Origin: Arthrobacter sp. U41
Lineage (GTDB): Bacteria; Actinomycetota; Actinomycetes; Actinomycetales; Micrococcaceae
Length of the DNA stretch: 64,000 bases
Direction: 5' to 3'
Assembly (NCBI RefSeq): GCF_007679325.1
Contig: NZ_VEGI01000001.1
Span: 1,816,833-1,880,832 of the forward strand
The notes under the pieces were generated by a model. That model saw only the letters and a program-made list of their open reading frames with translations, had not been told where the DNA came from and did not search any database. Numbering within the stretch: position 1 is the stretch's first letter; each line of letters opens with the position of its first letter. The position numbers and the translations under genes are program-made. Of the stretch, positions 42,401 through 49,763 are shown one piece after another.

Positions 42401-42999
42401 ATGGAGACGTAGTCGACGTCGGGCCGGGACAGGAGCTTGTGGGTTCCCTCGAGACGGCGGGAGGCCTCGTGTTCGCCCAGCACGGCCTCGCCCAGGAGAT
42501 TGACGTTGAGCTTGATGCCGTCCTTGCGGATCTTCGCGATGGCGGGGCCCAGCTTGGCATCGGTGGCATCGACGATGAGGTGGCCCACCATTTCACGGAG
42601 CACACGGCGGGCGATCGGGATGACCACCTGCGGCAGCACCGGAGCCACGGTGCCGCCAAGCCGGACGGCGCTGCGCATGTACCAGGGCAGGAAGGCCGGG
42701 ACTTTCGGGGCCAGTGCGGCGAGGTTCCGGGCGGCGACCTGCAGGTCCTCGGGGCGGACGACCCCGTCGACGAACCCGACTGTGAAGTCCAGTCCGTTGG
42801 GATCCTTCAACACACCGGCGAGCTGCTCGGCGGAGGCGTCGACCGGGACCTTCGCCGCCTCGGTGAGCCAGCGGCGTACCAGCCCGATGGTCTCCTCGGC
42901 GAGGGCCGCGGCCTCAAGGACCGGCGAGCCTTCCGAAACGGGTGCGTGTCCGGCCCCGTTGCCAGGGTGCACGCCGGACTCCGTTGAAATCTTGGTCAT
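39472..42999 (-). CDS. putA: Bifunctional proline dehydrogenase / delta-1-pyrroline-5-carboxylate dehydrogenase
   Basis: An 1175-residue protein that oxidises proline to glutamate in two steps. Residues ~130-480 form the FAD proline dehydrogenase barrel (KFINLDMEEYKDLDMTIAVF, then LHPDRIRNIRIGVAGHNLFD). Residues ~560-1010 form the aldehyde dehydrogenase with TPPWNFPVAIPAGS, AETSGKNAIIV and the catalytic Cys in FGHAGQKCSAAS. There is no N-terminal ribbon-helix-helix, so it does not regulate itself as E. coli PutA does. ATG at 42999; an upstream ATG would add 13 residues. Its promoter is nearly identical to that of the neighbouring permease gene, so uptake and breakdown are probably co-regulated. 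Confidence 0.95.
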   Translation of the reverse strand: MTKISTESGVHPGNGAGHAPVSEGSPVLEAAALAEETIGLVRRWLTEAAKVPVDASAEQLAGVLKDPNGLDFTVGFVDGVVRPEDLQVAARNLAALAPKVPAFLPWYMRSAVRLGGTVAPVLPQVVIPIARRVLREMVGHLIVDATDAKLGPAIAKIRKDGIKLNVNLLGEAVLGEHEASRRLEGTHKLLSRPDVDYVSIKVSSTVAPHSAWAFDEAVEHVVEKLTPLFERAASFASGGQAKFINLDMEEYKDLDMTIAVFTRILDKPEFKDLEAGIVLQAYLPDALAAMIRLQDWAAARRANGGAAIKVRVVKGANLPMEQVEASLHDWPLATWNTKQDSDTNYKRVINYSLHPDRIRNIRIGVAGHNLFDIAFAWLLAKQRGIADTAQQGIEFEMLLGMAQGQAEAVKKDVGSLLLYTPVVHPAEFDVAIAYLIRRLEEGASQDNFMSAVFELSENEALFEREKQRFLASLAKLDDEVPPPNRRQNRSLPAEPMPHDSFRNTPDTDPSLPANRDWGRAILERVPSSTLGNAAVEAATINDEATLNAVIDTAIEKGKAWGALSGDERAAILHRVGDVLEARRADLLEVMASETGKTIDQGDPEVSEAVDFAHYYAESARKLDHVDGATFVPAKLTVVTPPWNFPVAIPAGSTLAALAAGSAVVIKPAKQARRSGAVMIEALWEAGVPRDVLTMVQLGERELGRQLISHPAVDRVILTGGYETAELFRSFRPDLPLLAETSGKNAIIVTPSADLDLAAKDVAYSAFGHAGQKCSAASLVILVGSVAKSRRFHNQLIDAVTSLKVGYPEDPASQMGPIIEPANGKLLNALTTLGEGESWAVEPRKLDGTGKLWSPGVRSGVRRGSYFHLTEFFGPVLGVMTAETLEEAIAIQNQIEYGLTSGLHSLSPEEVGLWLDTVQAGNLYVNRGITGAIVQRQPFGGWKKSAVGAGTKAGGPNYLVGLGDWVSAPSTATGAPAHAGVRRIEQAARDFLDAVELESLERALASDALAWTEEFGTAKDVSGLSAERNVFRYRALPVAVRLSEGEPLARLVRTVSAGVLAGSALTVSSAIELPARLRTVLSGLGIDATVENDADWLASAGRLAGTARLAPSRIRLIGGDAKALAEATGGRPDLAVYFHPVTEAGRVELLPFLHEQAISITAHRFGTPNFISDGLI

Positions 43000-43043
43000 G
43001 GCTGGTACTCGTTCTTTCTCAAAATGTGGACCGTTCAAGATTC

Positions 43044-43072
43044 AGTATGCGACCGGATTTTCATAAGATAAA
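43044..43072 (-). promoter_or_regulatory. putA promoter (TTTATC-N17-CATACT)
   Basis: On the minus strand TTTATC (43067-43072) and CATACT (43044-43049) are 17 bp apart, with a predicted start near 43037, about 38 nt before the ATG. The same elements with the same spacing occur upstream of the permease, and the surrounding ~40 bp are closely similar. Confidence 0.65.
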
Positions 43073-43146
43073 GCGATGTTTTCCGAGCAATACTGGTTAG
43101 CAAAATCGAACTTTCACGGAGCGGCCTCAACCGCCCCAAACACACG

Positions 43147-43207
43147 GATGCGCTATCACTTTTGGCTCCCAAAAGTCCTGAATGGGAACCAAAGGTGATA
43201 GCGCATC
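43147..43207 (-). terminator. Long-stem terminator after the amino acid permease gene
   Basis: A 25-bp stem (43147-43171 with 43183-43207) with two G-U pairs and an 11-nt loop, 16 nt past the permease stop. It separates the permease from the putA promoter. Its length is unusual for a terminator. Confidence 0.7.
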
Positions 43208-43222
43208 TCGGGTGGTACGCGG

Positions 43223-44686
43223 CTACTTGAGGGGGCGGTGCATCTCCACGAGCTCCTCGTGCCGCGGGCTGTCCGGGTTCATCAGGGAATGCTTGCGGCC
43301 GTAGCCGAAGTAGATGACCAGGCCGATGATCAGCCAGACGCCGAAGCGGGCCCAGGTCTCCCAGTGAAGCTGGAGCATCAGGAACGCCGAGGCCAGCACA
43401 CCAAACGCCGGAACCAGCGGCATCAGGGGAAGCCGGAAAGTGCGCGGGGCATCGGGCTTCCTGTAGCGGAACACGATGACCGCGGTGCAGACGACGACGA
43501 ACGCGGCCAGGATGCCGATGTTGGTGAGGTCGGCGACGGCCTTGATCGGGAACACGCCGGCCAGCAGGGCGGAGCCGATCCCGGCGATCCAGGTGACGCG
43601 CTGCGGTGTGCCGTGGCTGTCCGTCTTGGCAAACCAGCCGGGGAGCAGCCCGTCGCGGCTCATCGAGAACCAGACGCGGGTGACGCCGAGCAGGAAGGTG
43701 AGCATCACGGTCAGGATGGACAGCACGGCAAAGACCGAGATGATGGTGGCGATGACCGGCAGGCCCACGCTGTTGAATGCGGAGGCGAAGCCGGCCTTGG
43801 GGTCGATCTCCTGGTAGTTCTGCATGCCGGTGAGCACCAGGGTGGCAGCGACGTACAGGAGCATCGCGATGATGAGGGACATGATGATGGCCTTCGGCAT
43901 GTGCTTCTTGCCGTCCTTCGCCTCTTCCGCGGCGGTGCTCATCGCGTCATACCCGAACACGGCGAAGAACACCGTGGCGGCTCCCGCCACCACCGGACCG
44001 AAGCCGCTGGGCATAAACGGGTTGTAGTTTCCGGTATCGATGTAGAAGACGCCAAGACCAATGATGAACAGGATCAGAATGACCTTGATCGCGACGGCGA
44101 TGAGCTCGAACCGTCCGAAGGTCTTGGTGCCGCGGGAAAGTATCCAGGTCACGAGCAGGCAGACGGCGATCGCCGGGATGTTGACGATGCCGCCGAGCCC
44201 TTCATCCGGCGTCGACGTCATCCAGACAGGCATGTTGATGCCGATGCCGGACAGGAAAGCGTCGAAGTAGCCGGAAATGCCGATCGCCACGACGGCCACG
44301 ATCGCGATGTACTCCAGCAGAAGGTCCCAGCCGATGAACCAGCCGATGATTTCGCCGAGCGCCACGTAACCATAGGTGTAGGCGGATCCCGCCCGCGGGA
44401 TCATGCCGGCGAATTCCGCGTAGGACAGGGCGGCCGCCGCGGAGGCGAGGCCCGCGATCAGGAAGGAAAACAGCACTGCTGGGCCGACGCCGGGTTCGGT
44501 CTCGCTGCCGTGGGCCACGAGGCCCGCCAGGGAGAAAATGCCGACGCCGATAATGCCGCCGACGCCGATGGCCGTCAGCTGCCAGAACCCCAGGCTCTTC
44601 ATCAGGCCGCTGTGCAGGCTCTCTTCCTCGATGTCGTCGATGGGCTTGCGCCGCATGACCGACCTGTCTATGTCTTTCGTTGCCAT
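43223..44686 (-). CDS. Amino acid permease (APC superfamily, cationic amino acid transporter type)
   Basis: A 487-residue protein with about 12-13 helices. The APC signatures are GFWQLTAIGVGGIIGVGIFS in helix 1 and FFAVFGYDAMSTAAEEAKDG in helix 6, followed by the CAT-family block PGWFAKTDSHGTPQRVTWIA. CAT-type members carry various amino acids. The shared promoter with putA and the adjacent LysR regulator suggest proline or a related amino acid, which is inference. GGGAGA lies before the ATG at 44686. The 5' leader contains a CCCATCA/TGATGGG hairpin (44714-44737). Confidence 0.85.
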   Translation of the reverse strand: MATKDIDRSVMRRKPIDDIEEESLHSGLMKSLGFWQLTAIGVGGIIGVGIFSLAGLVAHGSETEPGVGPAVLFSFLIAGLASAAAALSYAEFAGMIPRAGSAYTYGYVALGEIIGWFIGWDLLLEYIAIVAVVAIGISGYFDAFLSGIGINMPVWMTSTPDEGLGGIVNIPAIAVCLLVTWILSRGTKTFGRFELIAVAIKVILILFIIGLGVFYIDTGNYNPFMPSGFGPVVAGAATVFFAVFGYDAMSTAAEEAKDGKKHMPKAIIMSLIIAMLLYVAATLVLTGMQNYQEIDPKAGFASAFNSVGLPVIATIISVFAVLSILTVMLTFLLGVTRVWFSMSRDGLLPGWFAKTDSHGTPQRVTWIAGIGSALLAGVFPIKAVADLTNIGILAAFVVVCTAVIVFRYRKPDAPRTFRLPLMPLVPAFGVLASAFLMLQLHWETWARFGVWLIIGLVIYFGYGRKHSLMNPDSPRHEELVEMHRPLK

Positions 44687-44754
44687 CTGGGTCTCCCGCG
44701 TATAGGTGTGGCGCCCATCAATCCACCCTGTGATGGGGGTAACTTAACGACAAC

Positions 44755-44783
44755 AGTATGCAACCAGGATTGCATTAGATAAA
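44755..44783 (-). promoter_or_regulatory. Permease promoter (TTTATC-N17-CATACT), twin of the putA promoter
   Basis: On the minus strand TTTATC (44778-44783) and CATACT (44755-44760) are 17 bp apart. The predicted start is near 44748, giving a ~60-nt leader. Bases around it (plus strand CAGTATGC, ATT, AGATAAAG in the same order) match the putA promoter. Confidence 0.65.
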
Positions 44784-44818
44784 GTGAATTCTCCTAATCA
44801 ATAAGCATTAGAATTCAC
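44784..44818. promoter_or_regulatory. LysR-type dyad GTGAATTCT-N17-AGAATTCAC
   Basis: A perfect 9-bp inverted repeat (44784-44792 and 44810-44818) directly upstream of the permease -35 element and 13 nt before the divergent lysR start. Inside it ATTAG and CTAAT form a second, smaller dyad. A natural binding site for the LysR protein encoded next to it. Confidence 0.65.
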
Positions 44819-44830
44819 AAAGGAATAGCG

Positions 44831-45739
44831 ATGCTGGATGTCCGTCGGTTGCGCCTGCTGCGCGAACTGAAGATCAGGGGCACCCTTGCCGAGGTCGCCG
44901 AGGCGCTCCAGTACAGCCCCTCCTCGGTCTCCCAGCAGCTGGCCCTCCTGGAAAAGGAGGCCGGCGTCGAACTGCTTCGCAAGACCGGGCGCCGGGTGCA
45001 GCTCACCCCGCAGGCCGAAGTCCTGGTGGCCCATACGGCCCAGCTCCTGGAAACGCTGGAACAGGCCGAGGCGGATCTGGCAGCGTCCCTGACCACTGTG
45101 ACGGGCACGGTCCGCATCGCCGTCTTCCAGTCCGCGGCGCTGGCCCTGATGCCGGACGCCCTGACCCGGATGGCGTCCCGCTACCCCGAGGTGCGGATCG
45201 AAATGACCCAGCGGGAACCTGAAACGGCGCTTCATGAGACCTGGGCACGTGACTTCGACCTGGTGATTGCGGAACAGTACCCCGGACACGCGGCTCCCCG
45301 GTATGCCGAACTGGACCGCCTCCGGCTCACCAGCGATGCGATCCGCCTCGCTGTTCCGCCGCGCGGGCCCGGCCGGCCGGCGATCACGTCCCTCCCGGAT
45401 ACCGCCGAGCTGGCGTGGGTGATGGAGCCCCGCGGGGCGGCGTCCCGGCACTGGGCCGAGCAGGCCTGCCGCAGCGCGGGATTCGAGCCCGACGTCCGCT
45501 TCGAGACCGCTGACCTGCAGGCCCAGATCCGGCTGATCGAATCCGGGAACGCCGTGGCCCTCATGCCGGACCTCGTCTGGACCGGGAGGGGCACCACGTC
45601 GCAACTGATTACCCTGCCGGGCGATCCGCACCGGACCATCTTCACGTCGGTGCGCCGCTCCAGCGCCACGCGTCCGGCGATCCTGGCCGCGCGGGAAATA
45701 CTGGCCGAGACTGCGGCGTCCATCCCGCCGGCCGGCTGA
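44831..45739 (+). CDS. LysR family transcriptional regulator
   Basis: A 302-residue protein with an N-terminal helix-turn-helix (RRLRLLRELKIRGTLAEVAE, then YSPSSVSQQLALLEKEAG) and a LysR substrate-binding domain from ~residue 90 (TVRIAVFQSAALALMPDALT). AAGGA precedes the ATG. It is divergent from the amino acid permease over a strong dyad, and the twin promoter at putA makes it the best candidate regulator of both. Effector unknown, perhaps proline or a related amino acid. Confidence 0.9.
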   Translation: MLDVRRLRLLRELKIRGTLAEVAEALQYSPSSVSQQLALLEKEAGVELLRKTGRRVQLTPQAEVLVAHTAQLLETLEQAEADLAASLTTVTGTVRIAVFQSAALALMPDALTRMASRYPEVRIEMTQREPETALHETWARDFDLVIAEQYPGHAAPRYAELDRLRLTSDAIRLAVPPRGPGRPAITSLPDTAELAWVMEPRGAASRHWAEQACRSAGFEPDVRFETADLQAQIRLIESGNAVALMPDLVWTGRGTTSQLITLPGDPHRTIFTSVRRSSATRPAILAAREILAETAASIPPAG

Positions 45740-45800
45740 GCAGGCGCGTGTTCGCTGGCTCACAGCGCTGCCGGCGTGCCGGCGCTAGACTGGTCCCGTT

Positions 45801-46229
45801 ATGAATCGCACAATATTCAAGTCCAAGATCCACCGCGCCACGGTCACGCACGCGGACCTCCACTATGTCGGGTCGGTCACCGTGGACCTGGACCTGCTGG
45901 AAGCGGCCGATATCCTCCCCGGCGAGCTGGTCTCCATTGTCGACGTCACCAATGGCGCCCGGCTGGAGACCTACACGATTGCCGGCGAGCGCGGTTCAGG
46001 CGTGATCGGGATTAACGGTGCCGCCGCGCATCTCATGCACGAGAACGACATCATCATCCTGATCACCTACGCCCAGATGACCACGGATGAAGCCAGGGCG
46101 TACAGCCCCAAGGTGGTCCATGTGGACAAGGACAACAGGATTGTCCAGATCGGCAACGACCCCGCGGAAGGCCACACCCCCGGCATCATGCGCCCGCCGT
46201 TCGCCCTGAACAACGCCACACTGAACTAA
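45801..46229 (+). CDS. panD: Aspartate 1-decarboxylase
   Basis: A 142-residue pyruvoyl enzyme that makes beta-alanine from aspartate for pantothenate and CoA. The self-cleavage site Gly24-Ser25 is in HYVGSVTVD, and further family blocks are [20 protein letters not shown] and [12 protein letters not shown]. The C-terminus is longer than in E. coli PanD (126 aa), as is common in actinobacteria. A TAGACT element ends 9 nt before the ATG, so the leader would be only a few bases. Stands alone. Confidence 0.95.
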   Translation: MNRTIFKSKIHRATVTHADLHYVGSVTVDLDLLEAADILPGELVSIVDVTNGARLETYTIAGERGSGVIGINGAAAHLMHENDIIILITYAQMTTDEARAYSPKVVHVDKDNRIVQIGNDPAEGHTPGIMRPPFALNNATLN

Positions 46230-46353
46230 GGGCTCTGCGGCAGGCCGCAAAAACGGCACTCGCCGTAACAGGCACGCCCGGAACGAATATAGCTGATTAC
46301 TCTGGAGGGGTGAGCCCCACCCCTCCCCCGCACCCTGCGCCGCGGACCTGCGC

Positions 46354-47280
46354 GTGCTAGGCGTTCTCGCCGGATTCTTCGTGGTCTGGTGCATCATCCT
46401 GGTGGGCATGTTCGTCGGCCGGCGCGGAATCTTGGGCGAGAACGCCCGCTCCGTGCTCAGCGCGCTCACCTTCTTCGTCGCCAGCCCGGCACTGCTCTTC
46501 GACACGCTCAGCCAAGCCAACGTCCACGACGTCTTCGCCGCTCCGCTGCTGGTGGCGGCCGTCGGCGCCGTCGCCACGGCGGCGCTCTTCTTCGTCGTCG
46601 TCCGTTTCCTGCTCAAGCGTCCCCTGGCGGAGTCCCTGACGTCCTCCATGAGCGCCTCGCTGGCCAATTCCGCGAACCTCGGCATCCCCATTGCCGTGTA
46701 CGTTCTGGGGGATGCCAGGTACGTGGCGCCGCTGCTGATCTTCCAGCTGGCCTTCTTCACCCCCCTGTTCCTGATGGCGTTGGACGCCACCACCAGTACC
46801 CACCGGACCACTCCGCTGAGCTTCGTGCTGATGATCCTGCGGAATCCCATGATTGTGGGCTCCGGCCTGGGCCTGGCGGTGGCCGCCACCGGATGGCAGG
46901 TGCCTCCGCTGGTGTTGGAGCCCATCCACCTGATTGGCGGGGCCGCCATTCCGGCCATGCTGCTCGCCTTCGGGATGAGCCTGAACGGGTCCCGCCCGCT
47001 GCAGGCTTCGGCCGGGCGCCGGGCCGACACCCTGCTGGCCTCCGCTTTCAAGCTGGTGGTGCATCCGCTGGTGGCCTACGCCTTCGCCCGCTTCGCGCTG
47101 CAGCTGGAAGACGAAGCACTTTTCGCCGTGGTGGTGACCGCCGCCCTGCCCACCGCGCAGAACGTTTTTGTGATCGCCAGCCGCTACCGGACCGGCCTCA
47201 CCGTCGCCCGGGACACCGTGCTGATCACCACCGTGGTGGCCGTTCCGGCGATGATCATTGTGGCCCTGCTCCTCACCTGA
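46354..47280 (+). CDS. AEC family (auxin efflux carrier-like) transporter
   Basis: A 308-residue membrane protein with about 10 helices. It begins at the GTG at 46354 (MLGVLAGFFVVWCIILVGMF) and carries the AEC blocks SMSASLANSANLGIPIAVYV and VVVTAALPTAQNVFVIASRY. Bacterial relatives carry malate, malonate or other small acids, so the auxin name is only by homology. It lies 67 nt ahead of the flavin oxidase gene in the same direction and may be co-transcribed. Confidence 0.85.
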   Translation: MLGVLAGFFVVWCIILVGMFVGRRGILGENARSVLSALTFFVASPALLFDTLSQANVHDVFAAPLLVAAVGAVATAALFFVVVRFLLKRPLAESLTSSMSASLANSANLGIPIAVYVLGDARYVAPLLIFQLAFFTPLFLMALDATTSTHRTTPLSFVLMILRNPMIVGSGLGLAVAATGWQVPPLVLEPIHLIGGAAIPAMLLAFGMSLNGSRPLQASAGRRADTLLASAFKLVVHPLVAYAFARFALQLEDEALFAVVVTAALPTAQNVFVIASRYRTGLTVARDTVLITTVVAVPAMIIVALLLT

Positions 47281-47346
47281 CCCCGGCCCGCCGCGCTCCC
47301 ACTCCTCGCGCCCCACTTCCCGCACCCATTCGATCCGGAGGACCCC

Positions 47347-48480
47347 TTGAAGACCCAACACCTTGACACCGTCGTCATCGGCGGCGGCGCCATGGGCTCG
47401 GCGGCCGCCTGGGCGCTGGCCAGCCGCGGCCGGGACGTGACCCTGCTCGAGCAGTTCAGCCCCGGGCACCGCAACGGCGCTTCCCACGGCGCCACGCGGA
47501 ACTTCAACCCCGGCTACGCCGATCCGGATTACGTGGCGATGCTGGCCGAAGCGGTCCGCCTGTGGGACGAGCTTGCAACTGACGGCGGCGAGCGCCTTCT
47601 GGCGCGCACCGGCGTCGTGAATCACGGGACCGATCCGCGGCTGGGCGACGTCCGGAACGCCCTGCGGGGCGCCGGCCTGCGGGCCGAGTTCCTGCCTGCT
47701 GCCGAAGCCGCGGAACGCTGGCGCGGCATCCGGTTCGACCAGGAGGTGTTGCACATGCCCGACGGAGGACAGTTGAATCCCGACGCCGCCCTGCCGGTGA
47801 TGCAGCGTCTCGCCGCGGACCGCGGGGCCGACATCCGGCACCGGGTCACCGTCCTGGACGTCGCCGTGGCGGACGACGGCGTCCGGCTCACCCTGGACGC
47901 GGGCGGCCGGACCGAGGTGCTGACCGCCCGGCAGGCCGTGGTCACGGCCGGCGCGTGGACCGCGAAGCTGCTGGGCGGGCGGGTGTCCCTCCCGCGGCTC
48001 ACCGTCACTCAGGAGCAGCCCGCACACTTCGCCATCCGGGACGAGGACGCCCTCTGGCCCGGGTTCAACCATGTCCCCGGTCAGGGCCCGGAGTTCGCGG
48101 GCTGGTACTCCCCGGTCTACGGAATGCAGACGCCGGGCGAGGGAATCAAGGCCGGCTGGCACGGCGTGGGTCCGGTGGTGGACCCGGACCGGAGGTCGTT
48201 CACGCCCGAGCCTGCACAGATGGCGGCGCTGCAACGCTACGCCCGGACCTGGCTCCCCGGAGTCGACGCCGATTCCCTCACCGACATCAGCTGCACGTAC
48301 ACCACCACCACGGACGAAAACTTCGTCCTCGACCGCATCGGCCCGCTCGTGATCGGCGCGGGTTTCTCCGGGCACGGGTTCAAGTTCACCCCCGTCGTCG
48401 GGCGGATCCTCGCCGACCTCGCCACCGGCGAAGGCGCCGCGCCGGCCATCTTCTCCGCGTCCCGCCCGGGGGTCCGCTGA
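47347..48480 (+). CDS. FAD-dependent oxidase of the monomeric sarcosine oxidase / N-methyltryptophan oxidase family
   Basis: A 377-residue protein. The N-terminal FAD fold is TVVIGGGAMGSAAAWALASR, followed by NGASHGATRNFNPGYADPDY, the family's flavin-contacting loop. A C-terminal segment SCTYTTTTDENFVLDRIG has the Cys that carries covalent FAD in sarcosine oxidase, followed by GFSGHGFKFTPVVG. It should oxidise a secondary amine such as an N-methyl amino acid, giving H2O2. TTG start at 47347 with GGAGGA upstream. Substrate not determinable. Confidence 0.85.
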   Translation: MKTQHLDTVVIGGGAMGSAAAWALASRGRDVTLLEQFSPGHRNGASHGATRNFNPGYADPDYVAMLAEAVRLWDELATDGGERLLARTGVVNHGTDPRLGDVRNALRGAGLRAEFLPAAEAAERWRGIRFDQEVLHMPDGGQLNPDAALPVMQRLAADRGADIRHRVTVLDVAVADDGVRLTLDAGGRTEVLTARQAVVTAGAWTAKLLGGRVSLPRLTVTQEQPAHFAIRDEDALWPGFNHVPGQGPEFAGWYSPVYGMQTPGEGIKAGWHGVGPVVDPDRRSFTPEPAQMAALQRYARTWLPGVDADSLTDISCTYTTTTDENFVLDRIGPLVIGAGFSGHGFKFTPVVGRILADLATGEGAAPAIFSASRPGVR

Positions 48481-48643
48481 CGCGGAATTGTCGCCCGGCG
48501 CCGGTAGGCTGGGACCGGTCTTAAGCCGTCCCGCGGGTAACGGGGCAACCGCACGAATCGGGGAAGAATTGCACAGGGATACCAAGCGCAGCGACAGGAC
48601 GCCGGGGGACATTAAGCGCGGGGCCGATCAGCGCGCGGCCACA

Positions 48644-49729
48644 ATGCGCCGCACCGCAAAACCCGGCGCCGTTGACTGGATCGCGGCCGGGCTGGCAGGG
48701 CTGCTGCTGATCTCCGCCACCGCCTGCGCCAGCCCCGGGACGGCCTCGGCCGTAACCCCGTCCGCGTCCCCGGCCGCCGCCGGCGGCGCTTCCCCCTCGC
48801 TGACCGGCAGTCCGGCGCCCAGGGTCGAAAGTTCCCCGCAGAACTCCTGGCCGGCCCCGGCCGCCAGCGTGCCGCCCAAGCAGCCGGCCCTCGCTGCCAA
48901 GTCCCTGGACGTACTGGCGACGATTCCGGTCAAGGGGCGGGCGCCCAAAACGGGCTACTCGCGCGATCAGTTCGGCCAGGCCTGGGCCGATGTGGACCGC
49001 AACGGCTGCGACACCCGGAACGACATGCTCCGCCGGGACCTGAGCGACCTCGCCCTCAAGCCCGGCACCCGGGACTGCGTTGTCCTCTCCGGCATCCTGA
49101 ACGATCCCTACACGGCAACCCTGATCAACTTCCTTCGCGGCACCAGCACCAGCAGCGCCGTTCAGATCGACCATGTGGTGGCCCTCAGTGACGCCTGGCA
49201 GAAGGGCGCCCAGCAGCTCACGGAGGCCCGGCGGGTCTCCTTCGCCAACGATCCGCTGAACCTGCTGGCGGTGGACGGCCCCGCCAACCAGCAAAAGAGC
49301 GACGGCGACGCCGCCACCTGGCTGCCGCCGAACAAGTCCTACCGCTGCGACTACGTGGCCCGCCAGATCTCGGTCAAGGCCAGCTACGGGCTGTGGGTCA
49401 CCCGGGCCGAGCACGACGCTATGACCCGGGTACTGGCCGACTGCCGGGACACCACCGCCCCCGCCAGCCAGGCGACCCCGACCACCCCGGCGGCCGGGGC
49501 CACCCTCGCACCCGCCCCGCCGGCACCTGCACCTGCACCTGCACCTGCACCTGCACCTGCACCTGCTCCAGCTCCTGCTCCAGCTCCTGCTCCTGCTCCT
49601 GCTCCTGCAACGGTGTACTACGCGAACTGCGCCGCCGCCCGTGCCGCCGGTGCCGCGCCGCTGCGGGCCGGCCAGCCGGGCTACCGCACCAAGATGGACG
49701 GTGACCGCGACGGCATCGCCTGCGAGTAG
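48644..49729 (+). CDS. Secreted HNH-type nuclease (DUF1524) with C-terminal Excalibur domain
   Basis: A 361-residue exported protein. Residues ~11-30 are a signal segment ending in SATACAS, a possible but atypical lipobox. The nuclease core has QIDHVVALSDAWQKGAQ and a downstream FANDPLNLLAVDGPANQQKS, the DUF1524/HNH His and Asn motifs. A 28-residue Ala-Pro linker (coded by hexamer repeats) leads to an Excalibur calcium-binding domain ending DGDRDGIACE. It probably cuts extracellular DNA for nutrients or competition. The ATG at 48644 was chosen; an in-frame TTG at 48569 after GGGGAAG would add 25 basic residues. Confidence 0.83.
   Translation: MRRTAKPGAVDWIAAGLAGLLLISATACASPGTASAVTPSASPAAAGGASPSLTGSPAPRVESSPQNSWPAPAASVPPKQPALAAKSLDVLATIPVKGRAPKTGYSRDQFGQAWADVDRNGCDTRNDMLRRDLSDLALKPGTRDCVVLSGILNDPYTATLINFLRGTSTSSAVQIDHVVALSDAWQKGAQQLTEARRVSFANDPLNLLAVDGPANQQKSDGDAATWLPPNKSYRCDYVARQISVKASYGLWVTRAEHDAMTRVLADCRDTTAPASQATPTTPAAGATLAPAPPAPAPAPAPAPAPAPAPAPAPAPAPAPAPATVYYANCAAARAAGAAPLRAGQPGYRTKMDGDRDGIACE
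49523..49606 (+). repeat. 14 tandem hexamers coding an Ala-Pro linker
   Basis: Seven exact GCACCT units (49523-49564) followed by seven GCTCCT/GCTCCA units (49565-49606). Gain or loss of units keeps the frame and changes linker length between nuclease and Excalibur domains. Confidence 0.95.
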
Positions 49730-49763
49730 GGGCGCTGAGCCGACGAACGACTCCAGCGAGACC

